Below the pieces are notes generated by a model, which was not told the DNA's origin, made no database searches, and was given only the letters and a program-made list of their open reading frames with translations. The position numbers and the translations under genes were made by a program. Below are positions 23,803-33,259 of a stretch of 64,000 nucleotides of DNA, in pieces. Every line of letters begins with the position of its first letter. Positions within the stretch are counted from its first letter, which is position 1. Location: NCBI RefSeq assembly GCF_963678195.1, contig NZ_OY782759.1, positions 1,178,001 to 1,242,000 of the forward strand, given 5' to 3'. Origin of the DNA: an uncultured Hyphomonas sp. Lineage in GTDB: Bacteria; Pseudomonadota; Alphaproteobacteria; Caulobacterales; Hyphomonadaceae.

Positions 23803-24477
23803 ATGCGTGTGCTGGTGATCGAAGACGATGCAGAAATGGCTGGCTTCATCGAGAAGGTCCTCGTTGAGGCAGGACACTCGGTGGACAAGGCAGACGATGG
23901 TGAGCGCGGCCTTGCCAAGGCCCGCTCCGAAGAGTTCGACGCTATGGTCGTCGACCGTATGCTGCCTGAGAAGGATGGCCTGACCCTGCTGAAGGAATTC
24001 CGCGATGCAGGCGGCACAACGCCCGCGCTGTTCCTGTCCGCCCTGGGCGATGTCCAGAACAAGGTGCAGGGCCTGAAAGCCGGTGCCGAGGACTATCTCG
24101 CCAAGCCTTTTGCTCCGGCGGAACTGGCTGCGCGTGTCGAGGCCCTCGGCCGTCGTACACCTGGGCAGGAACCCCCTGTCACGGTGCTCAAGGCCGGCGA
24201 CCTGGAAATGAATCTGCTCACCCGCAAGGTCACCCGGGCCGGCCAGAAGATTGACCTGCAGCCGCGCGAGTTCCGCCTGCTGGAATATCTGATGCGCCAT
24301 GCCGGACAGGTCGTGACGCGCACCATGCTGCTGGAAAAAGTGTGGGACTATAATTTCGATCCGCAGACCAATGTGATCGACGTTCACGTCTCGCGCCTGC
24401 GCGCCAAGATCGACAAGGAGTTCGACGAGCCGCTGCTGCACACGGTCCGCGGGGCCGGATACCGGCTGCAGGGCTAG
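23803..24477 (+). CDS. OmpR-family response regulator
   Basis: 224 aa. Receiver D51 (MVVDRMLPEKDG) and K101 (YLAKPF). The winged-helix domain contains LQPREFRLLEYLMRHAGQVVTRTMLLEKVWDYNFDPQTNVIDVHVSRLRAKID. Start at 23803 preferred because AGGAGG (23792-23797) lies just upstream; 23776 is an alternative. It forms a unit with the kinase that follows and with degP. Confidence 0.93.
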   Translation: MRVLVIEDDAEMAGFIEKVLVEAGHSVDKADDGERGLAKARSEEFDAMVVDRMLPEKDGLTLLKEFRDAGGTTPALFLSALGDVQNKVQGLKAGAEDYLAKPFAPAELAARVEALGRRTPGQEPPVTVLKAGDLEMNLLTRKVTRAGQKIDLQPREFRLLEYLMRHAGQVVTRTMLLEKVWDYNFDPQTNVIDVHVSRLRAKIDKEFDEPLLHTVRGAGYRLQG

Positions 24478-24509
24478 ACGGACGGGCAGGGCGCTGGCAC
24501 TAGCGAGCC

Positions 24510-25910
24510 ATGAAATTCGCCCTCCCGACATTCCTGCGAACGACGACCTTCAAGCTGGCGCTGCTCTACAGCGCCATGTTCGCAGCATTTTCGGCGGCGT
24601 TGCTGGTCTATCTCTATTACTCGACAGTCTATTACATCCGCGCCGAATCCGACCGGCGGTTGGAGCTCGAATTCGAACAGCTGGGCAATGCCTATTACAC
24701 CGGTGGCATGGAGCGCCTCAGCGAGTCAGTGTTTGAGCGGATGACCCGGAACGGGTCGACTTTTTTCTATTATCTTGAAGATGCCTCCGGCCGCCGAATC
24801 GCCGGCCACTTCCAGCGCATGCCGGCGCACAATCCGGACCTCGATATCCAGACGGTCTATTTCGAAATCACCCTGACAGAGCCTGACGGATCGGAAGTTG
24901 TCCGGCCCGTGGCGGGCCGAATTGTGCGTCTGCGCGACAATGGCGGGGCCCTGCTTGTGGCCTTTGACACAGCACAGCAGACAGCGATTGTCGGTCGCAT
25001 CCAGAACGCGATCTTCATCGCCGCGCCGATCGGGCTTGTCCTGTCACTGCTGGGCGGCCTGTTGATCTCGCGCGGAGCGGCCCGGCGCGCGGACGAACTG
25101 GCGCGAACCGCCGAAATGGTGATGGGGGGAGAGCTCGGCCGGCGTGTGCCTGTGCGCGGCTCTGGCGATGAGTTCGACCGTCTGGGCCAGCGCATGAACG
25201 GCATGCTTGAGCAGATCGAGAAGCTGGTGGAGTCCACCCGCAATACCGGCAATGCCATCGCCCACGACCTGCGCTCGCCGCTGTCGCGCCTGCGCAACCG
25301 GCTGGAGATCGCGCTCTCTGAACCGATGTCGCGGGAAAGCGCCGAGGCGACCCTGGGCGAAACGGTTGAGGAAGTCGACCGGGTGCTCGGTACGTTCAAC
25401 GCCATCCTCAGGCTGGCCCGTCTGGAAGCCGGTGCTGAAGGCGAGCGCGTCCGGATGGATGTTTCCGAACTGGCGGATGAACTCGCCGAATTGTTCGAGC
25501 CCGCCTGCGACGAAGCTGAACAGACTTTCCGCAGCCAGATCACGAAAAACCTGATGGTGCTGGGGGACCGGGACCTGATCGGGCAGGCGCTGTCGAACCT
25601 GCTCGACAATGCGATCAAATACACGCCCGCCGGAGGAACGATCCAATTCACCGTGGCGCGCGGACCGGAAGGCACGGTCGACCTGACGGTTATCGATACG
25701 GGGCCGGGTGTGCCTCCGGATGCCCGCAAACGTGTCGTGCAGCGCTTCCAGCGGATGGACTCTGCGCGCACCCAGCCCGGCAGCGGGCTTGGCCTCGCGC
25801 TTGTTGTGTCGGTTGCGGAAATGCACGGCGGGGAGCTTATTCTTTCGGATGGCAATGGCCCGGCGGGTTCGCCCGGCCTGAAGGCGACGCTGAGACTGCC
25901 GAGGGCCTAG
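24510..25910 (+). CDS. Sensor histidine kinase (HAMP)
   Basis: 466 aa. Membrane helices at residues ~15-37 and ~167-187 flank a periplasmic domain, followed by a HAMP segment (SRGAARRADELARTAEMVMGGEL). H-box NAIAHDLRSPLSRLR (~248-262), N-box SNLLDNAIKYTPAGG, G-boxes VIDTGPGVP and GSGLGLALV. Partner of the preceding regulator. The position beside degP suggests an envelope-stress system. Confidence 0.92.
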   Translation: MKFALPTFLRTTTFKLALLYSAMFAAFSAALLVYLYYSTVYYIRAESDRRLELEFEQLGNAYYTGGMERLSESVFERMTRNGSTFFYYLEDASGRRIAGHFQRMPAHNPDLDIQTVYFEITLTEPDGSEVVRPVAGRIVRLRDNGGALLVAFDTAQQTAIVGRIQNAIFIAAPIGLVLSLLGGLLISRGAARRADELARTAEMVMGGELGRRVPVRGSGDEFDRLGQRMNGMLEQIEKLVESTRNTGNAIAHDLRSPLSRLRNRLEIALSEPMSRESAEATLGETVEEVDRVLGTFNAILRLARLEAGAEGERVRMDVSELADELAELFEPACDEAEQTFRSQITKNLMVLGDRDLIGQALSNLLDNAIKYTPAGGTIQFTVARGPEGTVDLTVIDTGPGVPPDARKRVVQRFQRMDSARTQPGSGLGLALVVSVAEMHGGELILSDGNGPAGSPGLKATLRLPRA

Positions 25911-25913
25911 GGC

Positions 25914-28601
25914 ATGCTGAATGTAAGACCGATAGCGGAAACGCCGGAAGCGGCTCTGGCGCTCGCCATTGACCGGGCGCCCTATCTCCGGCGGCTTGCG
26001 GGCCGGGACCTGGAAGACGCAGACTGGCGTGAAGCCCTTGAAACGGTGCGTATGCTGCCGAAACTCGGCGAGCGGCCGATGCAAGAGGCGATGCGCATTC
26101 TGCGCCGCGCCAAGCAGGCAACGCATCTCTCGCTCGCCGGGGACGACCTGTCCGGCAAGCTGGATGTGATGGACGTCACACTGGTGTTGACGGAACTTGC
26201 CTGCGAATGCGTCGACACGGCGCTTAAAGTGGCCCTCGCGCATTACGGCCTGAGAGGCGACGGCATCTTCGCCATCGCGCTCGGCAAGATGGGCGCGTTT
26301 GAACTCAACTATTCCAGCGATATCGATTTCTGCCTCTTCTACGATCCGGACGTGTTCGATGGCGGGGAGCGCTCTCCCGGTGAGGCGGCCCAGCGCGTTG
26401 CGCGTGACATCGTGCGGATGTTCGATGACATCACCGAAGACGGCTATATTTTCCGGACCGATCTGCGCCTGCGGCCCGATCCGTCCTCGACACCTTTGGC
26501 CGTGTCCACGGCCATGGCGGAAGTCTATTATGAGAGCGTCGGCCAGAACTGGGAACGGATGGTCTGGATCAAGGCGCGGCCGGCTGCCGGCGATTTAGAA
26601 GCGGCGAAGCGCTTCCTGAAAGGCATGGAGCCTTATGTCTGGCGCCGGAACTTGGACTATTGGGCCATTGGTGACATTCAGGCCATCAAGCGGATGATCA
26701 ACACCAAGGCCAAGGCCCGGGAGTTCAGTATTCCGAACCCGGATCTCAAACTTGGGCCCGGCGGCATTCGCGAGATCGAATTTTTCGTGCAGACGCAGCA
26801 GCTGATCCTGGGTGGCAGGCGCCCGGAACTGCGGGACAACACCACCCTCGGCGCAATGGAGGCCCTGCGTGCAGGCGGCGTGGTCGAGGACGAAACGGCA
26901 CGAGACCTGACCGAAGCCTATCGCCAGTTGCGCAACGTCGAACATCGCATCCAGATGCGGAACGATGAGCAGACACATACGCTGCCCAACGACCCTGAGG
27001 CGCGCGAGGCGGTCGCCTTCCTCAGCGGTTATGGCAATCTGGAGGAATTCGACCGGGACGTTCTCGAAACACGCCGGATCGTCCAGACGGCTTATGATGC
27101 CCTGTTCGCCGCGGAAGACCGCGCAGCGGGTGAGACCCGTTCGGGCAATTTCGTCTTCACCGGCGTCGACGATGATCCGGGAACGGTCGAAACCCTGCGC
27201 AATCTGGGTTTCAGCGATCCGAGCGCGGCGATTGAGACCATCCGCAGCTGGCACCGTGGCCGTGTGCCCGCCACACGTACGGCGCGCGGGCGCGAATTGC
27301 TGACGGCGATCCTGCCGCGTCTTCTGGAAGATATGGGAAAGACGGGCGAGGCGGATGAGGCGTTCCGCTGGTTCTCCCGCTTCTTCGGGGGCCTGTCGTC
27401 CGGTGTGCAGACGCTGGCCATGTTGCTCGCGGAGCCTGACCTGCTGGATGACCTCGTGGCCACGCTGGCACTGGCACCGCGGCTTGCGGAAATCCTGTCT
27501 CGCCGGCCGGACCTCCTGGAGTCGCTGGTCAGCGGGCAGGCGCCGGTGCGGCCCGAGATTGGTCCGGACACAAGTTTCGATACGGCGCTGGATGCCTGGC
27601 GCCGCTATCACCGTGACCAGCACTTCCTGACCGGCCACCGCCTGCTGCATGGCCTGATCCCGGCCCGGGATGCAGCGGAATACTGGACCGCGCTGGCAGA
27701 TGACACGATCACCGAAATGGCGGCTGCCGCGAAGTCGGAAACCGAGCGGCGTAACGGGCCTCAGCCGGGCGAGTGGGCCGTGTTTGCCATGGGCAAGCTT
27801 GGCGGCAAGGAACTCACGGCCGGATCCGATCTCGACATCCTCGTCATCTATGATGCCGATCCGATGGAGGCGCAGACCTGGTACACGCGCTTCACGCAGC
27901 GCCTGATTACGGCCCTCTCGGCCCCGACGGCGGAAGGCGCGCTCTATGAGGTCGACATGCGCCTGCGTCCCTCTGGCCGGGCCGGGCCCGTGGCCGTCAG
28001 CCTGCCGGCATTCACCTCCTATCAGAACAAGGATGCCTGGACCTGGGAGCATATGGCGCTCACCCGCCTGCGTCCGGTGACAGGCGACCCGGCGCTCGGC
28101 AGCAAGGTGATGGAAATCGCAATCGACGCCATCACGAGCCGCGCGCAGACGAACGCGGCCTCCATTCCGGCCGACATCACCGACATGCGTCAGCGGCTCT
28201 ACCGGGAAAAGCCCGGGAAGGGGCTGTGGGACCTCAAAACCGCTGCAGGCGGTCTGATCGATGTGGAGTTCATTGTGCAGCAGGACATGCTGATGAGCGG
28301 CAGACCGGATGCGATCTGCGCCTCGACGCGGGATGCCATTGCCTATGCGAGCTTTAATGTCGAGGAGCGTCTGGTACTCACCGAGGGGCTCAGCCTGCTG
28401 CAGGCGCTGCAACAGGTCCAGCGCGTCGCTATCGGAACCGAAACGCGATCGGATGCGATGCCGGCCGGCTTGCGGGACCGGCTTTGCCGCGCGGTTGAAG
28501 CGGGCACGTTCCGGGATCTGGAAACCGAATTATCTTCCACAAAATCAAGCCTCCACCAGATCGCTGTGCAAAAACTGCACCTCGATGCGACGGAAAGCTG
28601 A
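25914..28601 (+). CDS. glnE: Glutamine synthetase adenylyltransferase/deadenylylase GlnE
   Basis: 895 aa with the duplicated nucleotidyltransferase layout. The N-terminal deadenylylase active site is IALGKMGAFELNYSSDIDFCLFYDP (residues ~122-146). The C-terminal adenylylase site is FAMGKLGGKELTAGSDLDILVIYD (~622-645). LGPGGIREIEFFVQ and AAGGLIDVEFIVQ are the conserved motifs after each catalytic domain. It tunes glutamine synthetase activity by adenylylation in response to PII. It starts 3 bp after the kinase stop, so it is probably co-transcribed. Confidence 0.97.
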   Translation: MLNVRPIAETPEAALALAIDRAPYLRRLAGRDLEDADWREALETVRMLPKLGERPMQEAMRILRRAKQATHLSLAGDDLSGKLDVMDVTLVLTELACECVDTALKVALAHYGLRGDGIFAIALGKMGAFELNYSSDIDFCLFYDPDVFDGGERSPGEAAQRVARDIVRMFDDITEDGYIFRTDLRLRPDPSSTPLAVSTAMAEVYYESVGQNWERMVWIKARPAAGDLEAAKRFLKGMEPYVWRRNLDYWAIGDIQAIKRMINTKAKAREFSIPNPDLKLGPGGIREIEFFVQTQQLILGGRRPELRDNTTLGAMEALRAGGVVEDETARDLTEAYRQLRNVEHRIQMRNDEQTHTLPNDPEAREAVAFLSGYGNLEEFDRDVLETRRIVQTAYDALFAAEDRAAGETRSGNFVFTGVDDDPGTVETLRNLGFSDPSAAIETIRSWHRGRVPATRTARGRELLTAILPRLLEDMGKTGEADEAFRWFSRFFGGLSSGVQTLAMLLAEPDLLDDLVATLALAPRLAEILSRRPDLLESLVSGQAPVRPEIGPDTSFDTALDAWRRYHRDQHFLTGHRLLHGLIPARDAAEYWTALADDTITEMAAAAKSETERRNGPQPGEWAVFAMGKLGGKELTAGSDLDILVIYDADPMEAQTWYTRFTQRLITALSAPTAEGALYEVDMRLRPSGRAGPVAVSLPAFTSYQNKDAWTWEHMALTRLRPVTGDPALGSKVMEIAIDAITSRAQTNAASIPADITDMRQRLYREKPGKGLWDLKTAAGGLIDVEFIVQQDMLMSGRPDAICASTRDAIAYASFNVEERLVLTEGLSLLQALQQVQRVAIGTETRSDAMPAGLRDRLCRAVEAGTFRDLETELSSTKSSLHQIAVQKLHLDATES

Positions 28602-28668
28602 TCCTCCCCCGTTTGATAAACACTGGCTGCCCTGAACGAGCGGCAGTCTAATGAGAGGAGTTCCCCCT

Positions 28669-29283
28669 ATGAAACGTATCTTTCTCGCAACAGCTTCCCT
28701 TGCTGCAGTGGCAACGATGGCCCTGCCTGCGATGGCCGGCCCGCGCGGTGGCCCCGGCAGTGGTCCGGGCATGATGAAAGACCGCATGATTGAAATGATG
28801 GACACGGACGGTGACGGCCAGGTCTCTGATGCGGAAATCAAGGCACACAAAGCGGCGATGTTCGTGGCGATCGACACCGATGGTGACGGCCAGCTTTCAC
28901 AGGATGAATTGTCTGCCCATCAGGAAGTCATGCGCGCCCAGATGCAAGCACGGTTTGCGGAACGCCGCGGCGAACGTGTGGACTACATGTTCGAGCGGTA
29001 TGACACGAACAAGGATGGATCGATCACGCGTGACGAAGTGACGGCTGTCCAGGCCGCACAAGCGACCAAGTGGAAAGCGAACAAAGCCCAACGCCAGGCC
29101 CAATGGGCCGAGAAAGGTGCCGCGAGGCAGGCCGCGCGCTTCACGAAGATGGACACGGACGGCAATGGCACGATCAGCCAGGAAGAGTTCGAATCTGCCC
29201 GGATGGGTCCTGGCAGCCGAGGTAATTTTGGCCGGCGCGGCATGAATGGGATGGCACCACCCCCGCCGCCGGTAGACGAATAG
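28669..29283 (+). CDS. Secreted EF-hand calcium-binding protein
   Basis: 204 aa. Signal peptide (cleavage after AMA, residue ~23). Four EF-hand loops are visible: D45-E56 (DTDGDGQVSDAE), D69-E80 (DTDGDGQLSQDE), D112-E123 (DTNKDGSITRDE) and D162-E173 (DTDGNGTISQEE). The tail is Pro-rich. ATG at 28669 chosen for GAGGAG upstream. It lies before an ECF sigma locus of CnrX type and may be a target or periplasmic metal buffer. Confidence 0.92.
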   Translation: MKRIFLATASLAAVATMALPAMAGPRGGPGSGPGMMKDRMIEMMDTDGDGQVSDAEIKAHKAAMFVAIDTDGDGQLSQDELSAHQEVMRAQMQARFAERRGERVDYMFERYDTNKDGSITRDEVTAVQAAQATKWKANKAQRQAQWAEKGAARQAARFTKMDTDGNGTISQEEFESARMGPGSRGNFGRRGMNGMAPPPPPVDE

Positions 29284-29314
29284 GAGATCGGGCTCAGGCC
29301 CGGTAGGGCGGCTC

Positions 29315-29353
29315 TGCACGCATTCAGCCGGCAAGATGTGTTGAATGCGTGCA
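29315..29353. other. 12-bp perfect inverted repeat before ECF sigma gene
   Basis: TGCACGCATTCA (29315-29326) and TGAATGCGTGCA (29342-29353) are exact inverse copies around a 15-nt spacer. There is no T-run. It lies 31 bp after the EF-hand stop and 30 bp before the sigma start, so it could be a terminator stem or a two-site operator. Confidence 0.6.
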
Positions 29354-29383
29354 CCCGCGCCTTAACGGAGTAAGCTCGGTTCC

Positions 29384-29926
29384 GTGGCTTTCGTATCGGA
29401 TCTCGACCAGATCACACGGGCGGCGGCGGGTGATCCGTCTGCCGTGGCGTGGCTGGTTGACCGGTACTCACCAGGTGTTCTGGGCCTCGCGACGCGGATG
29501 CTTGGTGATCGGATGGAAGCAGAGGACGTGACACAGGAGACTTTTCTTCGCGCGTGGAAGGCGTTGCCGGGCTGGGAGCCGCGGGCAAAGTTTTCGACCT
29601 GGCTGCACCGGGTCGCGCTGAACCTCTGTTACGACATCCTGCGCAAACGTCGGGAATCTCTTCCCGGAGAATTGCCGGAGATGACGGATCCGGAATTAAC
29701 CCCGCCTGAACGCCTGATGCAGACGGAACGCGTGAAAGCCATTGAAACGGCGATCGCCGCCCTGCCGGAGCGCCAGGCAGCTGCCTTGACGCTTTGTGCC
29801 CTGCAAGGACACTCTCAGGTCGAAGCGGCGGAAATTATGGAAACAAGTGAAGAAGCGCTGGAAAGCCTTCTGGCTCGCGCAAGGCGCAGCCTGAGGGCGA
29901 CACTGGCCGAACGGAGCGTGGCATGA
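29384..29926 (+). CDS. ECF RNA polymerase sigma factor
   Basis: 180 aa. Region 2 includes ATRMLGDRMEAEDVTQETFLRAWKALPGWEPRAKFSTWLHRVALNLCYDILRK (residues ~34-86). Region 4 is AIAALPERQAAALTLCALQGHSQVEAAEIMETSEEALESLLARARRSLR (~122-171). GTG start. Its stop overlaps the next gene (ATGA). With the two following membrane proteins it resembles a CnrH-type signalling set. Confidence 0.93.
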   Translation: MAFVSDLDQITRAAAGDPSAVAWLVDRYSPGVLGLATRMLGDRMEAEDVTQETFLRAWKALPGWEPRAKFSTWLHRVALNLCYDILRKRRESLPGELPEMTDPELTPPERLMQTERVKAIETAIAALPERQAAALTLCALQGHSQVEAAEIMETSEEALESLLARARRSLRATLAERSVA

Positions 29927-30396
29927 AGGACCGCAGGCACACACCCATCGTGTCGGATGAGCGCATCATCGCGCTGATCGAGGCGTACGGGTCAGATATT
30001 TCTGCCTATCCTGAGGCAGAGCAGGGCGCTGCGGCGCGCCGGATGGCCGAAGCGCCGGGCGTGTTTGCCCAGGCGCTGGAGGAAGCCCGTCGGCTGGACG
30101 ATGTCCTGAACCTTGTGCCCGAAGTCGACGTTCCCGCCTCCCTGCGGGACAGCCTGATTGCCGGTGCACCGAAGGCGGCCCGCACCGGACGGGCGCAAAC
30201 CGGCTTCAGCAGGTTCCTGCCGGGCTGGCTGCCGGCCGGCGCGGTGGCCTCGCTGGTCATGGGTCTGCTGATCGGTGTGAACGTATCGCTGCCCACTTCG
30301 GTTGCGAATGCTGACACCAATGATGAAGCCGATGCCGTCATGTATGCCGCGCTCGGCTTCGGAGACTACGAACTTATGACTGAGACCGAACAATGA
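29923..30396 (+). CDS. Putative anti-sigma factor, membrane protein
   Basis: 157 aa. Soluble N-terminal half with DERIIALIEAYGSDISAYPEAEQ, then one membrane helix at about residues 102-122 (WLPAGAVASLVMGLLIGVNV), then a short periplasmic tail. No family signature recognised. The role is inferred from overlap with the ECF gene and topology. Confidence 0.65.
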   Translation: MKDRRHTPIVSDERIIALIEAYGSDISAYPEAEQGAAARRMAEAPGVFAQALEEARRLDDVLNLVPEVDVPASLRDSLIAGAPKAARTGRAQTGFSRFLPGWLPAGAVASLVMGLLIGVNVSLPTSVANADTNDEADAVMYAALGFGDYELMTETEQ

Positions 30397-30929
30397 GCGA
30401 TGCGCCTGAAACACCCCGCCCGTGGCCGCGCTGGCTGATCGTTTCGCTTATGGCGAACATGATCCTGCTTGGCTTGCTGGCCGGTTTCCTTCTGCAGTCT
30501 GGTCCAACGGGCAAACCATATGGAGCGCCACCGGAACGGTCCTCCTGGGCCTCCCGCGATGACGGAAGCCGGGACATCCTGAGACGTGTGTTCCGGCAGG
30601 CGTTCGAGGCATCCGGCGAGGAACGTACAGCGCGTGCAGAGGCCCGTGCGCGTCTGGGAGACGCTGTGGCGGCTGACCCATATGATGCCGACGCCGTCCG
30701 CGAGGCGTTCCGGGAATTGAGGGCGGCAGATGATTCCGTCAATGAAGCGATGCATGAGGACATGGTGGACCTTTTCGCCACGATGCCCTTGGACGAACGC
30801 GCAAAGATGGCGCGCTTCCTGAAACATGGCCCGGGGGACAGGCGGCCGGAGCGCCGGATGCGGCCCGACCGGCCGGGCGGCCCTGGAGAGCGCGGTTCAC
30901 CGCCGCCACCGCCTGAAATGGAGCGCTGA
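30393..30929 (+). CDS. CnrX-like periplasmic metal-sensor family protein
   Basis: 178 aa. One N-terminal membrane helix (residues ~14-34) then a helical periplasmic domain with the DPYDADAVREAFRELRAADDSVNEAMHEDMVDLFATMPLDERAKMARFL pattern of the heavy-metal-resistance/CpxP-like fold. The tail is Arg/Pro-rich. It overlaps the anti-sigma gene. It probably senses metal or envelope stress and controls the sigma factor. Confidence 0.75.
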   Translation: MSDAPETPRPWPRWLIVSLMANMILLGLLAGFLLQSGPTGKPYGAPPERSSWASRDDGSRDILRRVFRQAFEASGEERTARAEARARLGDAVAADPYDADAVREAFRELRAADDSVNEAMHEDMVDLFATMPLDERAKMARFLKHGPGDRRPERRMRPDRPGGPGERGSPPPPPEMER

Positions 30930-30986
30930 GCAGGGTTTCCTTTCGGCGCTCACCGTTCCACAGTGGTGGCAAAACGGGAGGGCCGA

Positions 30987-32435
30987 ATGAGAGAATATGC
31001 CGATTATGACGGGCTGGGTCTGGCGGAGCTGATCCGCAGCAAACAGATCAGCGCCGGAGAATTACTGGATGCGGCGGTCACACGGGCCGAAGCGGCGCAG
31101 GAGACGCTGAACTGCTTCAGCGCGCTCTATCCGGAGCTTGCCAAATCGCAGCTGGACGCAGGCATTGGCAGCGGCCCGTTTGCAGGCGTGCCGTTCGTCA
31201 CAAAAGACCTGGCCGTTGAGGTGAAGGGCGCGCCGCTGACCAATGGCTCGGTTGCCTGGAAGGGCAATGTCGCCCAGCGGGATTCGGTGCTGACCGAACG
31301 CTACCGCAAGGCGGGCCTCGTCTTTTTCGGCCAGACGACCAGCCCGGAATACGGCCTGACCACCACGACCGAGTCCACGCTGTACGGGCAGACGCGGAAC
31401 CCATGGGATCTGACGCGCACCTCGGGCGGCTCGTCCGGCGGGGCTAGTGCAGCCGTGGCGGCGGGTGTGCTGCCGGTCGCGCAGGCCAGCGATGGCGGCG
31501 GCTCGATCCGTATTCCGGCGTCCTGTACGGGCCTGTTCGGCATCAAGCCCTCGCGCGGCCGGGTGCCGATGGGGCCGGGGCGGACCGAAGGCTGGAATGG
31601 CATGTCGACTGTCCACGCCGTCAGCCGCAGCGTGCGCGACAGTGCTGCCCTGCTGGATGCCTGCCATGGCCGGGAGACCGGCAGCCGCTATGTTGCCCCG
31701 GCGCCGGACCGTCCGTATCTGGAGGAAGTCTCGCGTGGCCCGGGCAAACTACGCATCGCGCTGTGGAAGAAGGCGCCGAACGGCACCATGCCGGACGCCG
31801 ATGCTGACGCAGGCCTCATGGCGACCGCGAAGTTGCTGGAAGAGCTTGGCCACGAAGTCGTCGAGACCGGACCGGAATTCAATGGCGAGCTGCTCGCCAA
31901 ATACGCTCTGTTCACGATCTCCGCGAACGTCGCCGCCGCCTTCGACGACCGCTCTGAGATGCTGGGCCGGCCAGTGCGCGAAGATGAGATGGAGCCGATC
32001 ACGGCGTCCATGGTTGCGCTCGGCCGGACCGTGCCGATGGTGGAACTGGCCAAGGCCAACAATCTCTTCAACTCGGCCGCGATCGACTATGAGCAGTTCC
32101 TCATCGATGGCGGGTTTGACCTCACGCTCTCACCGGTCACGCACCGCGCGCCGGACAAGCTGGGCACCATGTCCCTCGCGCAGGATGGCGAAGCGATGGG
32201 CAAGGCGATTGCCGGCTTCGGCGCGCATTGCCCGATCTTCAACCAGACCGGCTGCCCGGCGATGTCCGTGCCGCTGCACTGGACCGAGGCGACCGATGAG
32301 GCGCCAGGCGGCCTGCCGATTGGCATGATGTTTGGCGGACGACTCGGATCTGAAAGTCTTTTGTTCCGTCTGGCTGGACAATTGGAACAGGCCCGGCCAT
32401 GGGCAGGCAAACGCCCGCCGCACTGGGTGGGCTGA
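30987..32435 (+). CDS. Amidase-signature hydrolase
   Basis: 482 aa. The catalytic triad of the amidase signature family is present: K73 (FVTKDLA), cis-S149 (TSGGSSGGAS) and nucleophile S173 (SDGGGSIRIPAS). ATG at 30987 chosen; the frame also opens at 30963. Substrate cannot be inferred. GatA is less likely, as no gatB/C is adjacent. Confidence 0.9.
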   Translation: MREYADYDGLGLAELIRSKQISAGELLDAAVTRAEAAQETLNCFSALYPELAKSQLDAGIGSGPFAGVPFVTKDLAVEVKGAPLTNGSVAWKGNVAQRDSVLTERYRKAGLVFFGQTTSPEYGLTTTTESTLYGQTRNPWDLTRTSGGSSGGASAAVAAGVLPVAQASDGGGSIRIPASCTGLFGIKPSRGRVPMGPGRTEGWNGMSTVHAVSRSVRDSAALLDACHGRETGSRYVAPAPDRPYLEEVSRGPGKLRIALWKKAPNGTMPDADADAGLMATAKLLEELGHEVVETGPEFNGELLAKYALFTISANVAAAFDDRSEMLGRPVREDEMEPITASMVALGRTVPMVELAKANNLFNSAAIDYEQFLIDGGFDLTLSPVTHRAPDKLGTMSLAQDGEAMGKAIAGFGAHCPIFNQTGCPAMSVPLHWTEATDEAPGGLPIGMMFGGRLGSESLLFRLAGQLEQARPWAGKRPPHWVG

Positions 32436-32454
32436 ACAATACGGACGAAAGACG

Positions 32455-32850
32455 ATGAGTGAGTTGAAGACCCATTCCGGCGGTTGCCATTGTGGCGCGG
32501 TGCGGTGGGAGGTCGACCTGCCGGATGCCTTTGAGGTGGAAGACTGCAACTGCTCCATGTGCGCGATGTCGGGAAACATCCACATCATCGTCCCTTCGAG
32601 CCGTTTCCGCCTGCTGCAGGGGAATGACAATCTTGCCGAGTACACGTTCAATACGGGCGTGGCGAAACACCTGTTCTGCAAGACCTGCGGGGTGAAGAGC
32701 TTCTACATCCCGCGCTCCAACCCTGACGGCGTGGCCGTCACCTGGCGGTGTATCGATGACTGGCAGGATCTGAACGCGACCGTGAACAGGTTCGACGGGC
32801 AGAACTGGGAGCAGCACGCCCACACGCTGGCGCACAAGTCGAAGGACTGA
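32455..32850 (+). CDS. GFA-family (CENP-V/formaldehyde-activating-like) zinc protein
   Basis: 131 aa. Zinc ligands of the GFA fold: C11-x-C13 (GGCHCGAVRW), C31-x-C33-x-x-C36 (CNCSMC) and C75-x-x-C78 (FCKTCGVKSFY). The family was named for glutathione-dependent formaldehyde activation, but most members have unknown substrates. Starts 19 bp after the amidase. Confidence 0.92.
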   Translation: MSELKTHSGGCHCGAVRWEVDLPDAFEVEDCNCSMCAMSGNIHIIVPSSRFRLLQGNDNLAEYTFNTGVAKHLFCKTCGVKSFYIPRSNPDGVAVTWRCIDDWQDLNATVNRFDGQNWEQHAHTLAHKSKD

Positions 32851-32854
32851 GCCG

Positions 32855-33259
32855 TCAGTCCGCCATGTCGAGGATGCGGTGCATCTCTTCGTCGGACCAG
32901 CCGAAATGGTGGCCGTATTCGTGGATGGTGACGTGGGCCACCAGTTCGTCCAGCGTCACGTCCCCCCGCGCAGCCCATTCGAACAGGATCGGCAGGCGGT
33001 AGAGATAGACCAGCGGCGTCTGCATCGACGGATGCGTCACGCTCTCATGGATCAGCGGCACGCCGGAATAGAGCCCGCTCAGTTCCAGTGCATCCTGGAT
33101 CTTCATCTCGTCGAGGATCTCATCCTCGGCATAGTCTTCGACAATGATGCGGACCGCGCCGGCAGCTGCCTGCATATGCTGGGGCAGGCGGGCGATACAG
33201 GCTTCGGCGAGGGCGAGAATGTCCTCCGCCGTCGGAGCGGTCTGGTCCAGCAGGCTCAT
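32855..33259 (-). CDS. Small metallopeptidase, zinicin-like (DUF1025)
   Basis: 134 aa. [11 protein letters not shown] gives the extended zinc motif HExxHxxGxxD (H113, E114, H117, D123). [22 protein letters not shown] is the conserved approach helix. Known as a minimal metzincin-like fold of unclear substrate. Overlaps the upstream YbjQ gene by four bases (ATGA). Confidence 0.9.
   Translation of the reverse strand: MSLLDQTAPTAEDILALAEACIARLPQHMQAAAGAVRIIVEDYAEDEILDEMKIQDALELSGLYSGVPLIHESVTHPSMQTPLVYLYRLPILFEWAARGDVTLDELVAHVTIHEYGHHFGWSDEEMHRILDMAD

Noticed and set aside
26595-28412. 605-codon minus-strand frame opposite glnE
   Set aside because: Antisense to glnE, which has both active-site motifs; the product looks random.
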